Assembly: GCA_026122225.1 (NCBI GenBank)
Contig: JANEZZ010002707.1
Span: forward strand, 124,001-188,000
Origin: Heloderma charlesbogerti
Lineage: Eukaryota > Chordata > Lepidosauria > Squamata > Helodermatidae
Length of the DNA: 64,000 nt
Direction of reading: 5' to 3'
This document shows, one piece after another, positions 36,091 through 47,352 of this stretch (the first letter of the stretch is position 1; each line of letters starts with the position of its first letter). The notes beneath the pieces were generated by a model that saw only the letters and a list, made by a program, of their open reading frames with translations, made no database searches and had not been told where the DNA came from. Position numbers and translations under genes: made by a program.

Positions 36091-36719
36091 ACTTTGAGGA
36101 ACAAAATGGGGAACAGGGCCATTCCATCAGCCTTGTAGGAAGACCAGCTCCATCAGGCTCCTCCTTGCCCTGAACTGGTTTCAGCTTGTAATTTTTACTA
36201 AACCTTAAGAATGGGTGGATGCCCCCCCGCCTGTCACTCCCCATTCCCTTTTACGATGTCTTTTAGAACATATGTGAGCAGGGATTGTCTTGTTTTATCT
36301 TGATCACTAGTGAACACACCTGGCTTTGCATAGGTTCAACAGTCCTGTTTGACACTGTCGGGCTTTCAAATAGTTTCGCAGTTGTGAGAGCAGAACACAT
36401 TGTGCCTGCTCCATCTGAGGGAAGACCTGGCCATTGGCACCCCTAGGCACGGTCATTGCCATGGTGCATCCCTATTGCCACCTGAGGGGGTCTGCCCACT
36501 TGTCCCCTGAGCAGGGCTGCCCCTGAGCAGGGGGAGGGGGCAGTTGTATTACTGTCCTTTGGACAACTCCCCCTTGGCTTCAAGCTGCATCAACTGCAAA
36601 CCTATGCACTGGCAGGGAAGCCTGCCACCCAGTGACTGAAGATGTACTGCCAACTTTGAACACATAGACACCTTTAATGTGTTTTAACAACCAAATAACC
36701 TCAAGGTATACACCCCTAG

Positions 36720-36926
36720 ATTCACTGGAAAAGACCCTGATGCTGGGAAAGACTGAAGGCAAAAGGAGAAGGGGACGGCAAAGGATGAGATGGCTAGATA
36801 GCATCACCGATGCAATGGATATGAACTTGAGCACACTCCGGGAGAGAGCGCAGGACAGGAAGGCCCGGCGTGCTATGGTCCACGGGGTCATGAAGGGTCG
36901 GACACAACTGAATGACTGAACAACAA
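36720..36926 (+). mobile_element. Bov-B LINE 3' fragment with 12-bp target duplication
   Basis: It encodes LEKTLMLGKTEGKRRRGRQR and ends CGGACACAACTGAATGACTG-AACAACAA. Flanked by identical ATACACCCCTAG at 36708-36719 and 36927-36938, a complete 207-bp 5'-truncated insertion. Confidence 0.95.
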
Positions 36927-36938
36927 ATACACCCCTAG

Positions 36939-37711
36939 GCTCTCCTTCAGATGCATACCAAGTGTCTAGGGTTCACAGGCTTGGAGTAATGATGCTGTCG
37001 GATATGCATCCACTTTTATTATAGATGTCACCTGAAGAATGGGGTAGAAACGCTTTACACACACACATGTGGAATGCTAGAAGGCATGAAGCTTTAAGTC
37101 CTCAAGTACTGTAGGCACCCTTATCTCAGGCTGGGAAGGAGCTAGTGTATAGAGGTATTTCAAACCAAGTGTCATGGTGAATGTGCATGCCCATGTTGCA
37201 GAAGCTGGGCAGAGAGTGAAGTAATGCAGAGTGGTGTAGGAGCTGGGAAGATATGCTCAATGCAGTTTCTAGGTTGTGTAGTTGGGGACACGGAAGGCCT
37301 AACAAGCGTAGGAGAGTACCATTTTATGATGTTTGAGAAATTGTATTTTAGGGTTATCCTTTGTGCCCATGTCCTTCCTTTTCAACCATGTGAAAACACT
37401 TAACTCATGCGGTATACCAGCCTGCATTCCAAAAATGACATTGTTTTGCTAGGAAAACAAAATGTCTTTGCTGGCCACAATCCAGTATCATGAACAAGAG
37501 AAAATGTGCATGCCCCTGTGTATTCTGTGAAGACCTGGAATTTTCATTTTCAGGGAGTCCTTCAGTTGATGGTTGGTTTGCATATCAAATATCCACTGGC
37601 TTAAACCATGGTTATTACTCCGGGTTTATGAAAAGGAGGCTTTTCTACATGTCCTGATATAACTGGATCAATACAAATGGTCTCAATCATGCCATAGTCA
37701 GAAAACATATC
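36939..37711. other. Intergenic, nothing recognised
   Basis: Unique sequence with no gene or clear repeat. It should contain the boundary between the intergenic region and the MGLL 3' UTR. Confidence 0.4.
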
Positions 37712-40700
37712 TTTATTATTAATGTCCGTATACATTTTAGTTCCCACACTCCTCAAAAGTATCTAAGTTGTACACATTCTCTTTGCTGTAAGTACAGGTG
37801 TTTCAAGTGTGTATGCATGTGAGTGTATAGTACTGAGTGAGCTGGAGCACAAATGGAACAAGAAGATATAGTGGCTCAGAAATTACTTGGAAAAATAAGT
37901 TATCTTGGTAAGATTATGTCATCAAAGTGGTAAGTTCATGGATATAAAAAGAGCAGGCTCATTATAAAACGTTGTGCCAGACATGTTATGAGTAGGGTGG
38001 TTGACATGCCACATCCGGTGCACATGGTGGCGAGTGATATCTACATTAGTTACACACAACTATTGCTCTGTCATAAAGGAACGATGTTCTCAAAGGGAAA
38101 CTCCCTGTTGGTGCCAGCACAGCAGTCTGGAAGCTGATAACAGTCCCATGCTCTCCAGAAACTGTGTGCATTAAAATAAAATAAAAAAAGCTTTGTGGAT
38201 GCTTCTTTTAAAGAAATGTCCTCCTTGCTTCCAGTATGGGTAGGGCAGGCCTGCACAGCTCACCCACTAACTATAGGGGGTCCATCTGGTTGTTGCCTGC
38301 CTCTATTGTTAGAACAGGGGAGCTGCCAAGCAGTTTGCAGGCTATGCGGCATGTTTGGTGAGTCACAAGTTGTTCAGGCTTGAGGTAAGACAGCACCTTC
38401 AGCTGCTTTAATGGTAGGTTCCTGAAGCATGCCAGACCCCAAAAAGCATAACCATTTCTCTGTATTTCTCCTCCCATCTTTACACAGCTTGTGAGAGACT
38501 GCACAACTCTGGCAATAAACAGCCTACAAGCTATGGGCCTGTTCTCGCCTCCCTGTCACAGGCTCTCCCTGTTTTGTCTTTGAAGGTGTCCCTGCCTGCC
38601 AGCTGTGGTCATGCACAATGACCTGGTTTGCATTACATGACAGCCCACCATGGCTTAATTTTGCATTGTGCTGGGTGCCTGTGGGCGCCATTTTTTCATG
38701 GCACCCAGCTAGCCATGTCATGTGAACCCAGGTGGCAGGGGTTGTTTGAGGGTTAGACAACCCTCAAATAACCCATAACTTTTTTTAGGTGACCTCCTTT
38801 TTTAGGTGACCTTCACTCATTGAAGAAATTCAACATGCCAACATGAGCAAGCTTAGACTCGATGGGTTTAACTGCAGCTGAAAGAGCTTTAGGAGTTTGT
38901 TTCAAATCCTCAACATAATTCCATTTACAAACTTTCATTGATTTTATCCCAGCTGGAATGCAAGGCCTATTTTATTTCTATTTTCCAACAAAATGAGAAT
39001 TATTCAAACAACCTTTTTTAAAAAATAAAGTACTACTCAGTGTTAAGACAGCCAGTTTTTGTTCTTTTAAAAGTTCCATAGGCCTGAGAAAGGCTAGTTC
39101 AAGGTGAGTACCATCACCCAGCAACTGGGCTCTTAAGAGGAACAAGGCATCCCTAACTCACCCTCTTGTTTGGATTTTCCCCAAGATATATCTTTACCAA
39201 AAATGACTAAACAGTAACTTTCACTTTCCCATTGATTAAGCATCTGATTTTCAAACATGACTATGTAGAGTGCTGAATAAATATAGTTTTAATCCTTCTT
39301 TCTATATTGCTTCAGAGCTCAGGAGTCACAGTAATTATCTGGACAAACTTACTCAAAGGCACTGAACTCAGAGCCTCCTGCCCATGTATATAATAGGAAC
39401 CAGCAGAGCACTGAGAGCAGTGCTCTCACATATATAGGAGTTTGTTTCTTTAAAAAAAACACTTGTTCTCCAGTGCAGGCAGTACTGACCTAGATTTCTT
39501 TCACTGTGGCTAAACTCCCAATTGACTTGAAAAAGTGAAGAATTAAGCTAACACATACATCTTTGGAATAATCTCTTCCTTGATTGCCTTTTAACTAAGT
39601 GCTTTTCCTAAGTGTTTTCACTTCTATGCCATCCACTGCTATATATGCAATATACCTGATTGTTTTTAAGGCCTAAAAATTGCAAGGGTCTCTCTACCTT
39701 AGTTTGCCTGCAATATGCCTTTTTTCCTCAGCTCATGGAGTGGAGAAGGAATGCTATTAAGTTCATGCTGTATGCAATGCTGTTTCTAAGCCACCGGGCT
39801 TCTACAGATGAAATACCTCCTGCCATCCGTACACAACAGGACATCACCTCAGCTATATCCTAACTCTTACGTTAGGGTTATTTTTTTGTGTTGTGAAATG
39901 ACCTAGAAAACCTGCAACCAGGAGCTACTTTGGGCTTTGTCAAAAAGGAGTTTTAGGCACCTCACAATAGCCATAACTAATTCTATACAGAAGAGTTTTT
40001 GTCTAGATGATCTGCAAGAGCCTGTGCAAAGCAGGTAACTGTTACTCCTACAGTGCTTCTCTTTCTGAGGTCTTGTGATGTGTCATGCTTCTGCCACACC
40101 CTTATTAGTGAACAGATCAGAGCTAATTAAAGTTAGATTTGGGGGCTGTTTATTATTACACAAGGTAATAATAACAGTTTCACAGTTCCCAAAAAGAATG
40201 GGCTTTGGAGGCAGGAAGTGAAACTCTTGTAATCTGGGTGGTTTTGCATTACAGACCATTGGCCCAACTGAAAACCTCAACAGTGGGATCACACTAACAA
40301 TAGTATGTTGTTCTGCCTCAGTACAAAGCTGGAAGTCAAACAGAGGGACAGAACTATAGCTTCTGTAAGACACATGGGAAGTTCTATTAAAAATTTGACA
40401 GGGCAGGGTGTGGTGCTCTTGCAATGTCTTGGGAAGATCAAAGGGGGAAAAAAGAGGAAGCACTTCTCTAAGTACAGATTAGGCAGCTGGGGCAGTATCC
40501 AACTTCACACTATCTCAAACATAAATTATGTTGCACTAGGGTAAACAACCTCTAGAGCAAAGCCAGTAGCACTTGCAGGCGCAATAGTTTTCTCTGGAAA
40601 ACTCGTCAAGGCAGCAAGTGCTATTGATGTTGTGCTAGAGCTTGTTTACACTAGTGCAATGTAATTTATGTTACCAGTAACATAACATTATGTTAGCAGT

Positions 40701-43287
40701 AGTGTTGTGTTGGATACTGTCTTTGATATCTGTTCAGTTCTCTTTGGGTTACTTATTAGACCTTGTCTAGTGTCTCTACCATCTGCTGAGCTCTGGTGTT
40801 TGGGTGAATTTAGCAGAGCATCTCTGTAGAAATTGTGCTCTGTATTCCAAGCTTATAAACAGCCACTTACCTGGTTCCTTGGGGCGAATAAGAATCACTT
40901 CCAGGGAAAGAGGTAAGGAAGCTTTGGTAAATGAGAAGGGAATCAATATCAGACTTGTGAATATAGATATATCTGGCCAAATGGGCCAGTAATGTTGTCT
41001 GGTTTTGTGTAATTACTAATTTTGTATTCTGGAATCCCGCAGACCATGTTTCCCTTTACAATTTACATTTGATACATCTTGGCCACCTGGCTAATAAAGG
41101 CCAGTTCAAATCTTACGAATTTCCTACCGAAAAAACATGTAAGAAAAATATGAGAACTTTATGACTACACATACATCTAATGGTCACTGGGAATAGTGAT
41201 ATCCCAGTGAAATAAAGCAGAAGGCTTTCTCTGTAGAAAATCCACAAATTTTGAAGCAGCTCATGAGTCACAGTGGTAAGTCTCATGCAAGAATGCATGG
41301 GAAAAGCAGAACTGAGACGCTCTTGTATAGCAAGATTGCTACAGGCTCCCAGTGAAACAGTTGGAACATCAGTGTAAGCACAAACTGGTTCCTCTTCCAG
41401 AGCTTGGCTCAACAGTACTAACTGGTATATTTTACAGAGGACTAATAATAATAATTAATTTTCTTGCAAAGTAAGGTTGACAAATTATATAACGCTCATG
41501 CTGTATGTGTCTGGGGTGGGCGTGGGGTGTGGGATTTTAGACAGTATTTCAACAACCATGGCAGATTTGGCTGTCTGGAAGCACTATTTGATAGCTGGAT
41601 AGCAAGTATGTGACTAGCTATGGGCAGCCCCTTTATGTTTTTCCTGGGCTGGTCAAGCAACTAGTCCCATTTAAGGCTGATACCCCAAAGTCTGTTGAGA
41701 TTAAGAGATCCCACACAACTTGCTTGCTTTCAACACCCTACCCCCTGAATAGCTTACCACAAACAAGACCAAATCCAAGGCCCTCTGCATAGATCACAAT
41801 CTCTCTCACATGCACCAGCACAACCACTCAACAAGTTGGCTCTCCTTGTCACAATTTTCAGCCCCACACATCCCCCCACCCCACAGGCATGTATTGCAAA
41901 TCACTAACCTCTGTCTCCCCCTCCTGCTCCACTGATCAAGCTTCCAAAGCCCCATATGTAACAGACTGAGAATAATTCAGTACCGTTTTACTAACCCAGG
42001 ACCCTTGTCTATGATGGCTGAATACCCCTCTGTTCTTCATTACTTTGGCTTCTTTTCCTTACTCCCTTTATTTCCTTCCAAATATGGGTAAGAATAAGGG
42101 AAAGGGGGGAAGAATTGCTAGCCCCCCAACAGGTGTGTTGCTTCTGTCCTGCCCATTTTAATTAAAACTAGGAGTGTATGAACTACGGAAAAGCAATGCC
42201 TGGCTATTCCCTGTTTTCAAGTGACACTTGCATTCAGTTTACAACATGGTGGAGTTGCCTTCGTGCTGTCTGAAAGTACCCTAAAGGGAAATCAGTCAAA
42301 GGAATGGCAACCCCTACATCTATTCCATACTCTGCTCTCTTCCTCCTCCAGATATCTCTGAGCAACCTATAGAAACATTATATATTATATTTAATATTTC
42401 TCTTTAAATATAACTTTGATTTTACATCTTAAATTATCAGTAACACAAGTAACATGAAAAGCAGCCCCAACGAGTATTTACAGTTCTCGTAAAGAAGTAA
42501 GATTTGGTTTCTGGAAGCAGCAGCATCTCTTTAGCATGCTTAAACTTCTAGATACACTATTCTATGTTAGTCCTGCTCCTTGGTGGTGCAGCCAGTTCTT
42601 GGGCTGATCAGTAAATGGCTCTAAGCTATGTCATCGTTTCAGAGTGCAAAGGTGATTGTGCTGGTACAGTGGCCTAATGGGTTCCACCTTGTCTTTGGCC
42701 CTTCAGCCTGACCAGACCTTATCTTAAATATGATCAGTTTTGAATTTGCACGTGGAAAGGCTCCACTGTCAGCCCAACGTCCTTTCTAACTCCATCTCCA
42801 TGTGGCAATGACTTTCCTGGGTATGTTTGCAGTTTTGAAAGTACATGAGGGAAGAATTCTAATCTGGCAAAAATAGAAACCGAATGACACAGAAGATGCC
42901 AAACTTTAAAACATTCTGAAGATTATTGCAGTATAAAAAATTACTTCAGCACCTCAGGAACTCCTTGGAAAACAAAGAATAGGGGGGAAAGTGCTCTGGA
43001 TTTTGAGAGGGATTCAAAGAAGTCCCTTAATGCAGCACTCCTAGGTGGGAAGTCTGTTCTGATACTTGTCCTAGCTCTTTCCTCTGGTAGAATAATCTTT
43101 AAACAGCTGCATGGTAACTCCCCTCCCCATGCCACAGGAATTTTTGTTTAAAAACAATATATTTCAGGAGTCCCTTTAAGAGATTTTTCCCTCTCCCAAA
43201 GAGAGGTTGCAAAGAAAGAATTTAAAAAAAACTTCCCTTCCCAGAATATCCCAACCACCATTTAAGAAGATCTCAGAGTCGTTTTTC
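37712..43287 (-). other. MGLL: Candidate MGLL 3' UTR and downstream region
   Basis: The MGLL stop codon is at 43288-43290, so the 3' UTR begins at 43287 and runs leftwards. The - strand has AATAAA at 37717-37712 in an AT-rich, UTR-like context, and other AATAAA candidates near 40147 and 42067. The stretch is unusually poor in LINEs compared with both sides, which is why I suggest a long UTR, but its true end is not determined. It includes an inverted-repeat element at 40493-40719 and an antisense-free, gene-free remainder. Confidence 0.35.
40493..40719. mobile_element. Inverted-repeat MITE-like element, 227 bp
   Basis: Perfect 11-bp termini CAGTATCCAAC / GTTGGATACTG. Inside, AACATAAATTATGTTGCACTAG (40519 onward) has an imperfect inverted partner ending about 40672, giving roughly 59-bp internal arms ending in AGCACTTGC / GCAAGTGCT. 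No target duplication seen. Confidence 0.7.
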
Positions 43288-43413
43288 TTAAGAATGATGG
43301 GCTTCTTCAGCTGCTGAGAGTTTCTGACCAATCCATGTTTGTATTTCCTTAAGAACAGAAGTAGTCACCTCAGGAAGCTCTTTGTGGAGGGCATGATAAG
43401 CCTCATCATACAC
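43288..43413 (-). CDS. MGLL: MGLL, last coding exon (catalytic His)
   Basis: Monoglyceride lipase hydrolyses monoacylglycerols, including the endocannabinoid 2-arachidonoylglycerol, to fatty acid and glycerol; it is a membrane-associated alpha/beta hydrolase. This exon follows the acceptor CTGGTTGCAG and starts GTG at 43413 in phase 0. It encodes 41 residues and TAA (43290-43288): [20 protein letters not shown], then [10 protein letters not shown] and a variable tail ending AHHS. The His of AYH is the catalytic His (human 269). The length brings the total to 303 residues, equal to human. Human reads EGAYH where this has DEAYH. The 3' UTR runs left from 43287. Identification is secure. Confidence 0.96.
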   Translation of the reverse strand: MYDEAYHALHKELPEVTTSVLKEIQTWIGQKLSAAEEAHHS

Positions 43414-43639
43414 CTGCAACCAGAATGAAAAAGGATGGTTAAAGGCAAAAACCCTGTAACATGTGCTAGGTAGCAAGGGGAAGTGTAGTAGGAAAAGTGG
43501 TGAAACTTTGAAGGGGATGCAGAAGATCTGTAAATGGGGAGGCAGCCCCAGAGAGCACAACAGGTGATTAATGTGGGTATTTGGATGGTAGAGCTTGTTC
43601 AAAAAAGAAAAAAGAATCTGAATGTGTTAACGTAAGAAA

Positions 43640-43760
43640 TCTGAAACGGTTTTCTTGCCAAATAAGAATAGTTTTGTTGGATCAAATGGTCCGTTTAGTC
43701 CAGCGTCCCGTTTCCCACAGTGGCCAACCAGATGCCTCTGATTATGGAAGTTCCATATAC
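43640..43760 (-). repeat. Dispersed repeat, antisense copy of the 31395-31575 family
   Basis: GGATCAAATGGTCCGTTTAG and GGCCAACCAGATGCCTCTG is the reverse complement of the repeat at 31395-31575. A 16-A run follows at about 43876-43891. Confidence 0.5.
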
Positions 43761-45060
43761 CTATCATAGCTGGACGCTACTGACAGACCGATTCTCCATG
43801 AGTTTGCTTAATCTCCCTTTTAATGCCATCTGCCCATCACCACATCACGTTGTACACATTAAGCCAGTTTTGCCAAAAAAAAAAAAAAAAGTCACTAGCA
43901 CACAGGTAGAACATCAAGTCATTTATGGCCTAAAAGTAAAGGGCTTCATGAAAGTTTCCCTTGCTGGGAAGTAATTTTTACTCACCAAAGGCAGCAAGGT
44001 GTGCGACTGTGACATCTCTGATTTAGGCTACAATTCCAAAATGAAATCCAAATCTCCAACAGTAATACTATATATAGCTGTGTCCCTTTTAAACATTTCC
44101 TCAGTTTTAATTGGCCCTGTACAATTTCTTAAAGAATTTCACCAGCTTATATTGATTATACACACACATGGCAACCTCGGCCATCGATGCACTTCTAAAA
44201 TATAACTGCATTTTTAGAATAGCACTTGAATATCGTTTAATGTCACCTTTCCCCTAATGCTCAGTTGCACGCTGTTAATGGTACCACAAAAAGTGGTGAT
44301 GCTAAGCTGCACAAAACAAGAGACCCTTTTAGTTCTACATCTCCCCACAATTCAACTAATTTTAGCCACTAATTGTTATCATGGATTGAATGCACTGAGA
44401 CACAGGTGTAGCGCCTCAGCAGGCTTTTGTGCAAACCTACATTGCATGCTCCATACTATACATCCTTATCAACACTTCACAATGGTTCATAAGTAAGTCT
44501 GTTCCTAGCTGTTCAACAATGTGTAATAGAAATGCTTTCCCATTTTGATTTACTGCCCTATTGCTGGAGCAGGTGTTTTCTTAAATCACTCAAAATGTCT
44601 GATGAATACAATTAAGGGTAATTTAAATATTGTATTGTTTTGAATTCCTACTAACAGGGCAATCCTGTGGGCCCTGGGAAATCCTTCTCTGAGTTCAGAG
44701 ACAGAGCTGCAATCTCAGAGGAGATCTGATCTTGGATGCCCCCTGCCCCCTGCAGAAAAATCCACACATAGAGTGGGAAAGGGGGGAGGATTGTAGGCAG
44801 GTTAATTTCAACTTCATTAGTTCTGCTAAAACTCACATTTTTAGTGATGGGAGCTCAGCCAGCTCCTCATATATGCCTACTCCCATGCACACATCACTTC
44901 CCATGCACAACTCTCTCTGCTATAAGGGGAAAAATCATGCATGTTTGCTTGCTCCATCAACTCATCTATGCAATATATCCTGTGACTGAGGATGGATTAA
45001 GCTCAAAATCCAATGGGGGACAGGAAATATTTTATTGTTCTGGGGTTTTAAACACACAGG

Positions 45061-45353
45061 CTGGGTTCACACAACAGTACTGGTTGAGTGTGGGCTATTG
45101 TTGAAATACGGGTTGTTGTGTTGTGTGAACTCAATTGCACTAACAAACCATGGTTTATTAACCATGGACATGGTTGTTAACCCAGAGTTTACAGCCCAAC
45201 AACAAACCATGTCTTCTCTTCATGGGTTATTTGTGGTTAACAAACCATGATTAGAACGGCTGGGTTCACACAACACAACTATCCATGGTTCAACAATCCA
45301 CACTCAACTCATACTCAGCCTTGAATATGGGTTGTCACGTTGTGTGAACCCAG
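45061..45353. mobile_element. MITE with CTGGGTTCACACAAC termini
   Basis: 15-bp perfect inverted termini (45061-45075 and 45339-45353), plus an internal direct copy of the terminus near 45260, and many AACCATGG / CCATGGTT palindromic motifs inside. 43761-45060 and 45354-45883 otherwise show only a short diverged repeat (45555-45660). Confidence 0.75.
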
Positions 45354-45883
45354 TCAATGGGAGATGCCCTAACTTTACTCTCCTGATGTGTATCCAGATA
45401 CTATTTTCAGAGATGAATTAATGTGCTAATAATAACTAGTTAATTCACTGCACATTTCTGAAATGAGCAGAGATAGAGTGGCCCTTGCTTATTTGAGCCT
45501 TAGAAAGTACTCTGTGTGCCTTTACAGAGGTGGGACCTGCACCCAAGCCAACAATGATCTTTGCAGTTTTAGGGTGCTATCCTAAGCACAGTTCCATGGG
45601 TGCAATTTCTGCTAAAATCAATGGCATTCACTGCCAAGTAAATGAGCTTAGGTCTGTGGTGTACGAAAGGGGTTGAAAGGTCTCCTTAATTGCCATCCCA
45701 AAGTTTAGCTCATTTGAGCCTGCAGAAGATCAAGAGATGTGTCCAGGCATGCTTTTAAACAGGGTGAGATTTTCCTTTACAGGGCCCTACATATGCTGGA
45801 AAGAAGCCCAATCAAAGCACAGCATAACCCACAACACAATGAACACAATTCCCTTGAGCCCACCAAAAAAACCACAAGATGAC

Positions 45884-46099
45884 CTTGAGTGTTTTATCCT
45901 GACTTGCTGCAGTATCCATTAGCAAATAAGAGCCTTTGATATCGCAGAGTTTGTCAGGTGAGCCATGGAGCACCAAGATGGGGAGAGTCAGTTTGGGGAG
46001 AGAGCGCTCTATTTTGGCTATGGCATTCAGCAGCTGGATGACAAAGGAGACTTTCATGCCGCCATGGTAGACCAGGGGGTCCGAGGCGTAAGAATCAAC
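45884..46099 (-). CDS. MGLL: MGLL exon with catalytic Asp
   Basis: 72 codons, phase 0 at both ends. Acceptor TTCTTCCAACAG, start GTT at 46099, end AAG at 45884. It encodes [20 protein letters not shown], then [20 protein letters not shown], the strand and loop HGSPDKLCD and SQDKTLK. Asp of SPDKL is the catalytic acid (human 239) and the Cys of KLCD equals human Cys242. Human Cys201 and Cys208 are replaced by Tyr (VYH) and Ser (VSF). The donor reads AAG/GTCATC, a poor consensus site, yet the join to VYDEAYH is in phase and matches the human protein, so I keep it. The upstream intron (46100-57832) is 11.7 kb and full of transposons. Confidence 0.95.
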
Positions 46100-46625
46100 C
46101 TGTTGGAAGAAAATATCATTTTAGAAACATTAGAAATAGTCAGCTCCTGATGCATCTTCTCTGCCATTTGTTTTAAAGACTTTGAGACATCCTTTCTCCA
46201 TGTGGTTAGACTGTCACAGGGGTCCCCAGTTTGGAAGGCACCGACACTGTATTATTAATTTATTTGATTTTTACCTTGCCTTTCTACCAAGAAAAATGGC
46301 ACTCAAGGCAGCTTACAACCATAAATAAAACTTGATTTGTCTGCCATCAGAAGGACAGAAGAGAGGGAGAAAACCTAGCCTTCTTCAGGAGGGAGTTTCA
46401 CAGCCCCAAAGCAGCCACTCAGAAGGTCCTCTCTCATGTCACCATCAAATACACCTCTGAAGATGGTGGTATCGAAAGAAGGGCCTCTCCCGAAGGTCTT
46501 AGGACCCAGGCAGGCTTGCATCGGAGAAGGCAGTCTTTCATGCAGCCCAGTGTCAAGCCATATACAGCTTTATAGGCTGTAACCAGCACTTCGAATTCTG
46601 CTCAGAAACTAGGGATGGTGGAGAA

Positions 46626-46690
46626 TTCCACCACGGATTCCAGTGAGGCCGAATGCACTAGCATTCGGCCCCCCGGAATCCATGGTGGAA
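46626..46690. repeat. Two-part hairpin
   Basis: Outer arms TTCCACCACGGATTCC / GGAATCCATGGTGGAA (15 of 16 paired) enclose a perfect inner stem GGCCGAATGC-ACTA-GCATTCGGCC at 46647-46670. Confidence 0.9.
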
Positions 46691-46892
46691 TGGCCTCCTG
46701 CCCCCCCCGCCCCATGGAACCCCTGGGACGGCACTTATCTGGGGCGGATGCAACGGCTTTGGTGGTGGGTGCGGCGGCGGCAGCGGAGACGGTGGAAGGT
46801 GCGGCGGGGGCGACGGAAGGTGCGGCGGCGGCAGCAGGGGCAGTTGCGGAGGGGGCGGCTGGTCTCCTGGCCAGCCGCGGCTGGGCGCAGCA

Positions 46893-47036
46893 TACGCAAA
46901 TGGCGGCAGCTACAGCGGCCGCCATTTACGTTCACTATTTTTAGCCGTTCTAGCCTACATAAATATTTACGTAGGCTAGAACATCGAAAAATAGCGAACA
47001 CAAATGGCAGCCACTGTAGCTGCCGCCATTTGCGTA
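46893..47036. repeat. 144-bp imperfect palindrome, no spacer
   Basis: Arms 46893-46964 and 46965-47036 align without gaps at 63 of 72 positions, centred on AAAT/ATTT. Several mismatches are C/T or G/A at positions that are CG in the other arm, consistent with CpG decay of an originally perfect palindrome. Confidence 0.92.
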
Positions 47037-47352
47037 CGCCTTTTTTTTTACTTTGCCGTGATAGGCTACGTAAATATTTACGTAGCCTATCACGGTTAAG
47101 TACAGGGATGCAAACGGCGGTGGCTACGGCCGCTGCCATTTGTGTCCCTGCTGCCCAGCGGCGGGATGTCCGGCTGCCAGCGGAGCTGCCGCCATTTGCG
47201 TACGCCTTTTTTTTTACTTTGCCGTGATAGGCTACGTAAATATTTACGTAGCCTATCACAGTTAAGTACAGGGACGCAAACGGCGGTGGCTACGGCCGCT
47301 GCCATTTGTGTCCCTGCTGCCCAGCGGCGGGATGTCCGGCTGCCAGCGGAGC
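47021..47352. repeat. Two tandem 166-bp units, each with a perfect palindrome
   Basis: Units 47021-47186 and 47187-47352 differ at only two positions that I can find (G/A at 47094/47260 and T/C at 47109/47275). Unit 1 has a 40-bp perfect palindrome at 47056-47095 (arm CCGTGATAGGCTACGTAAAT) and unit 2 keeps 36 bp of it (47224-47259). Each unit also has a second inverted repeat, CAGGGAYGCAAACGGCGGTG paired with its diverged complement ending TTTGTGTCCCTG. Confidence 0.93.
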
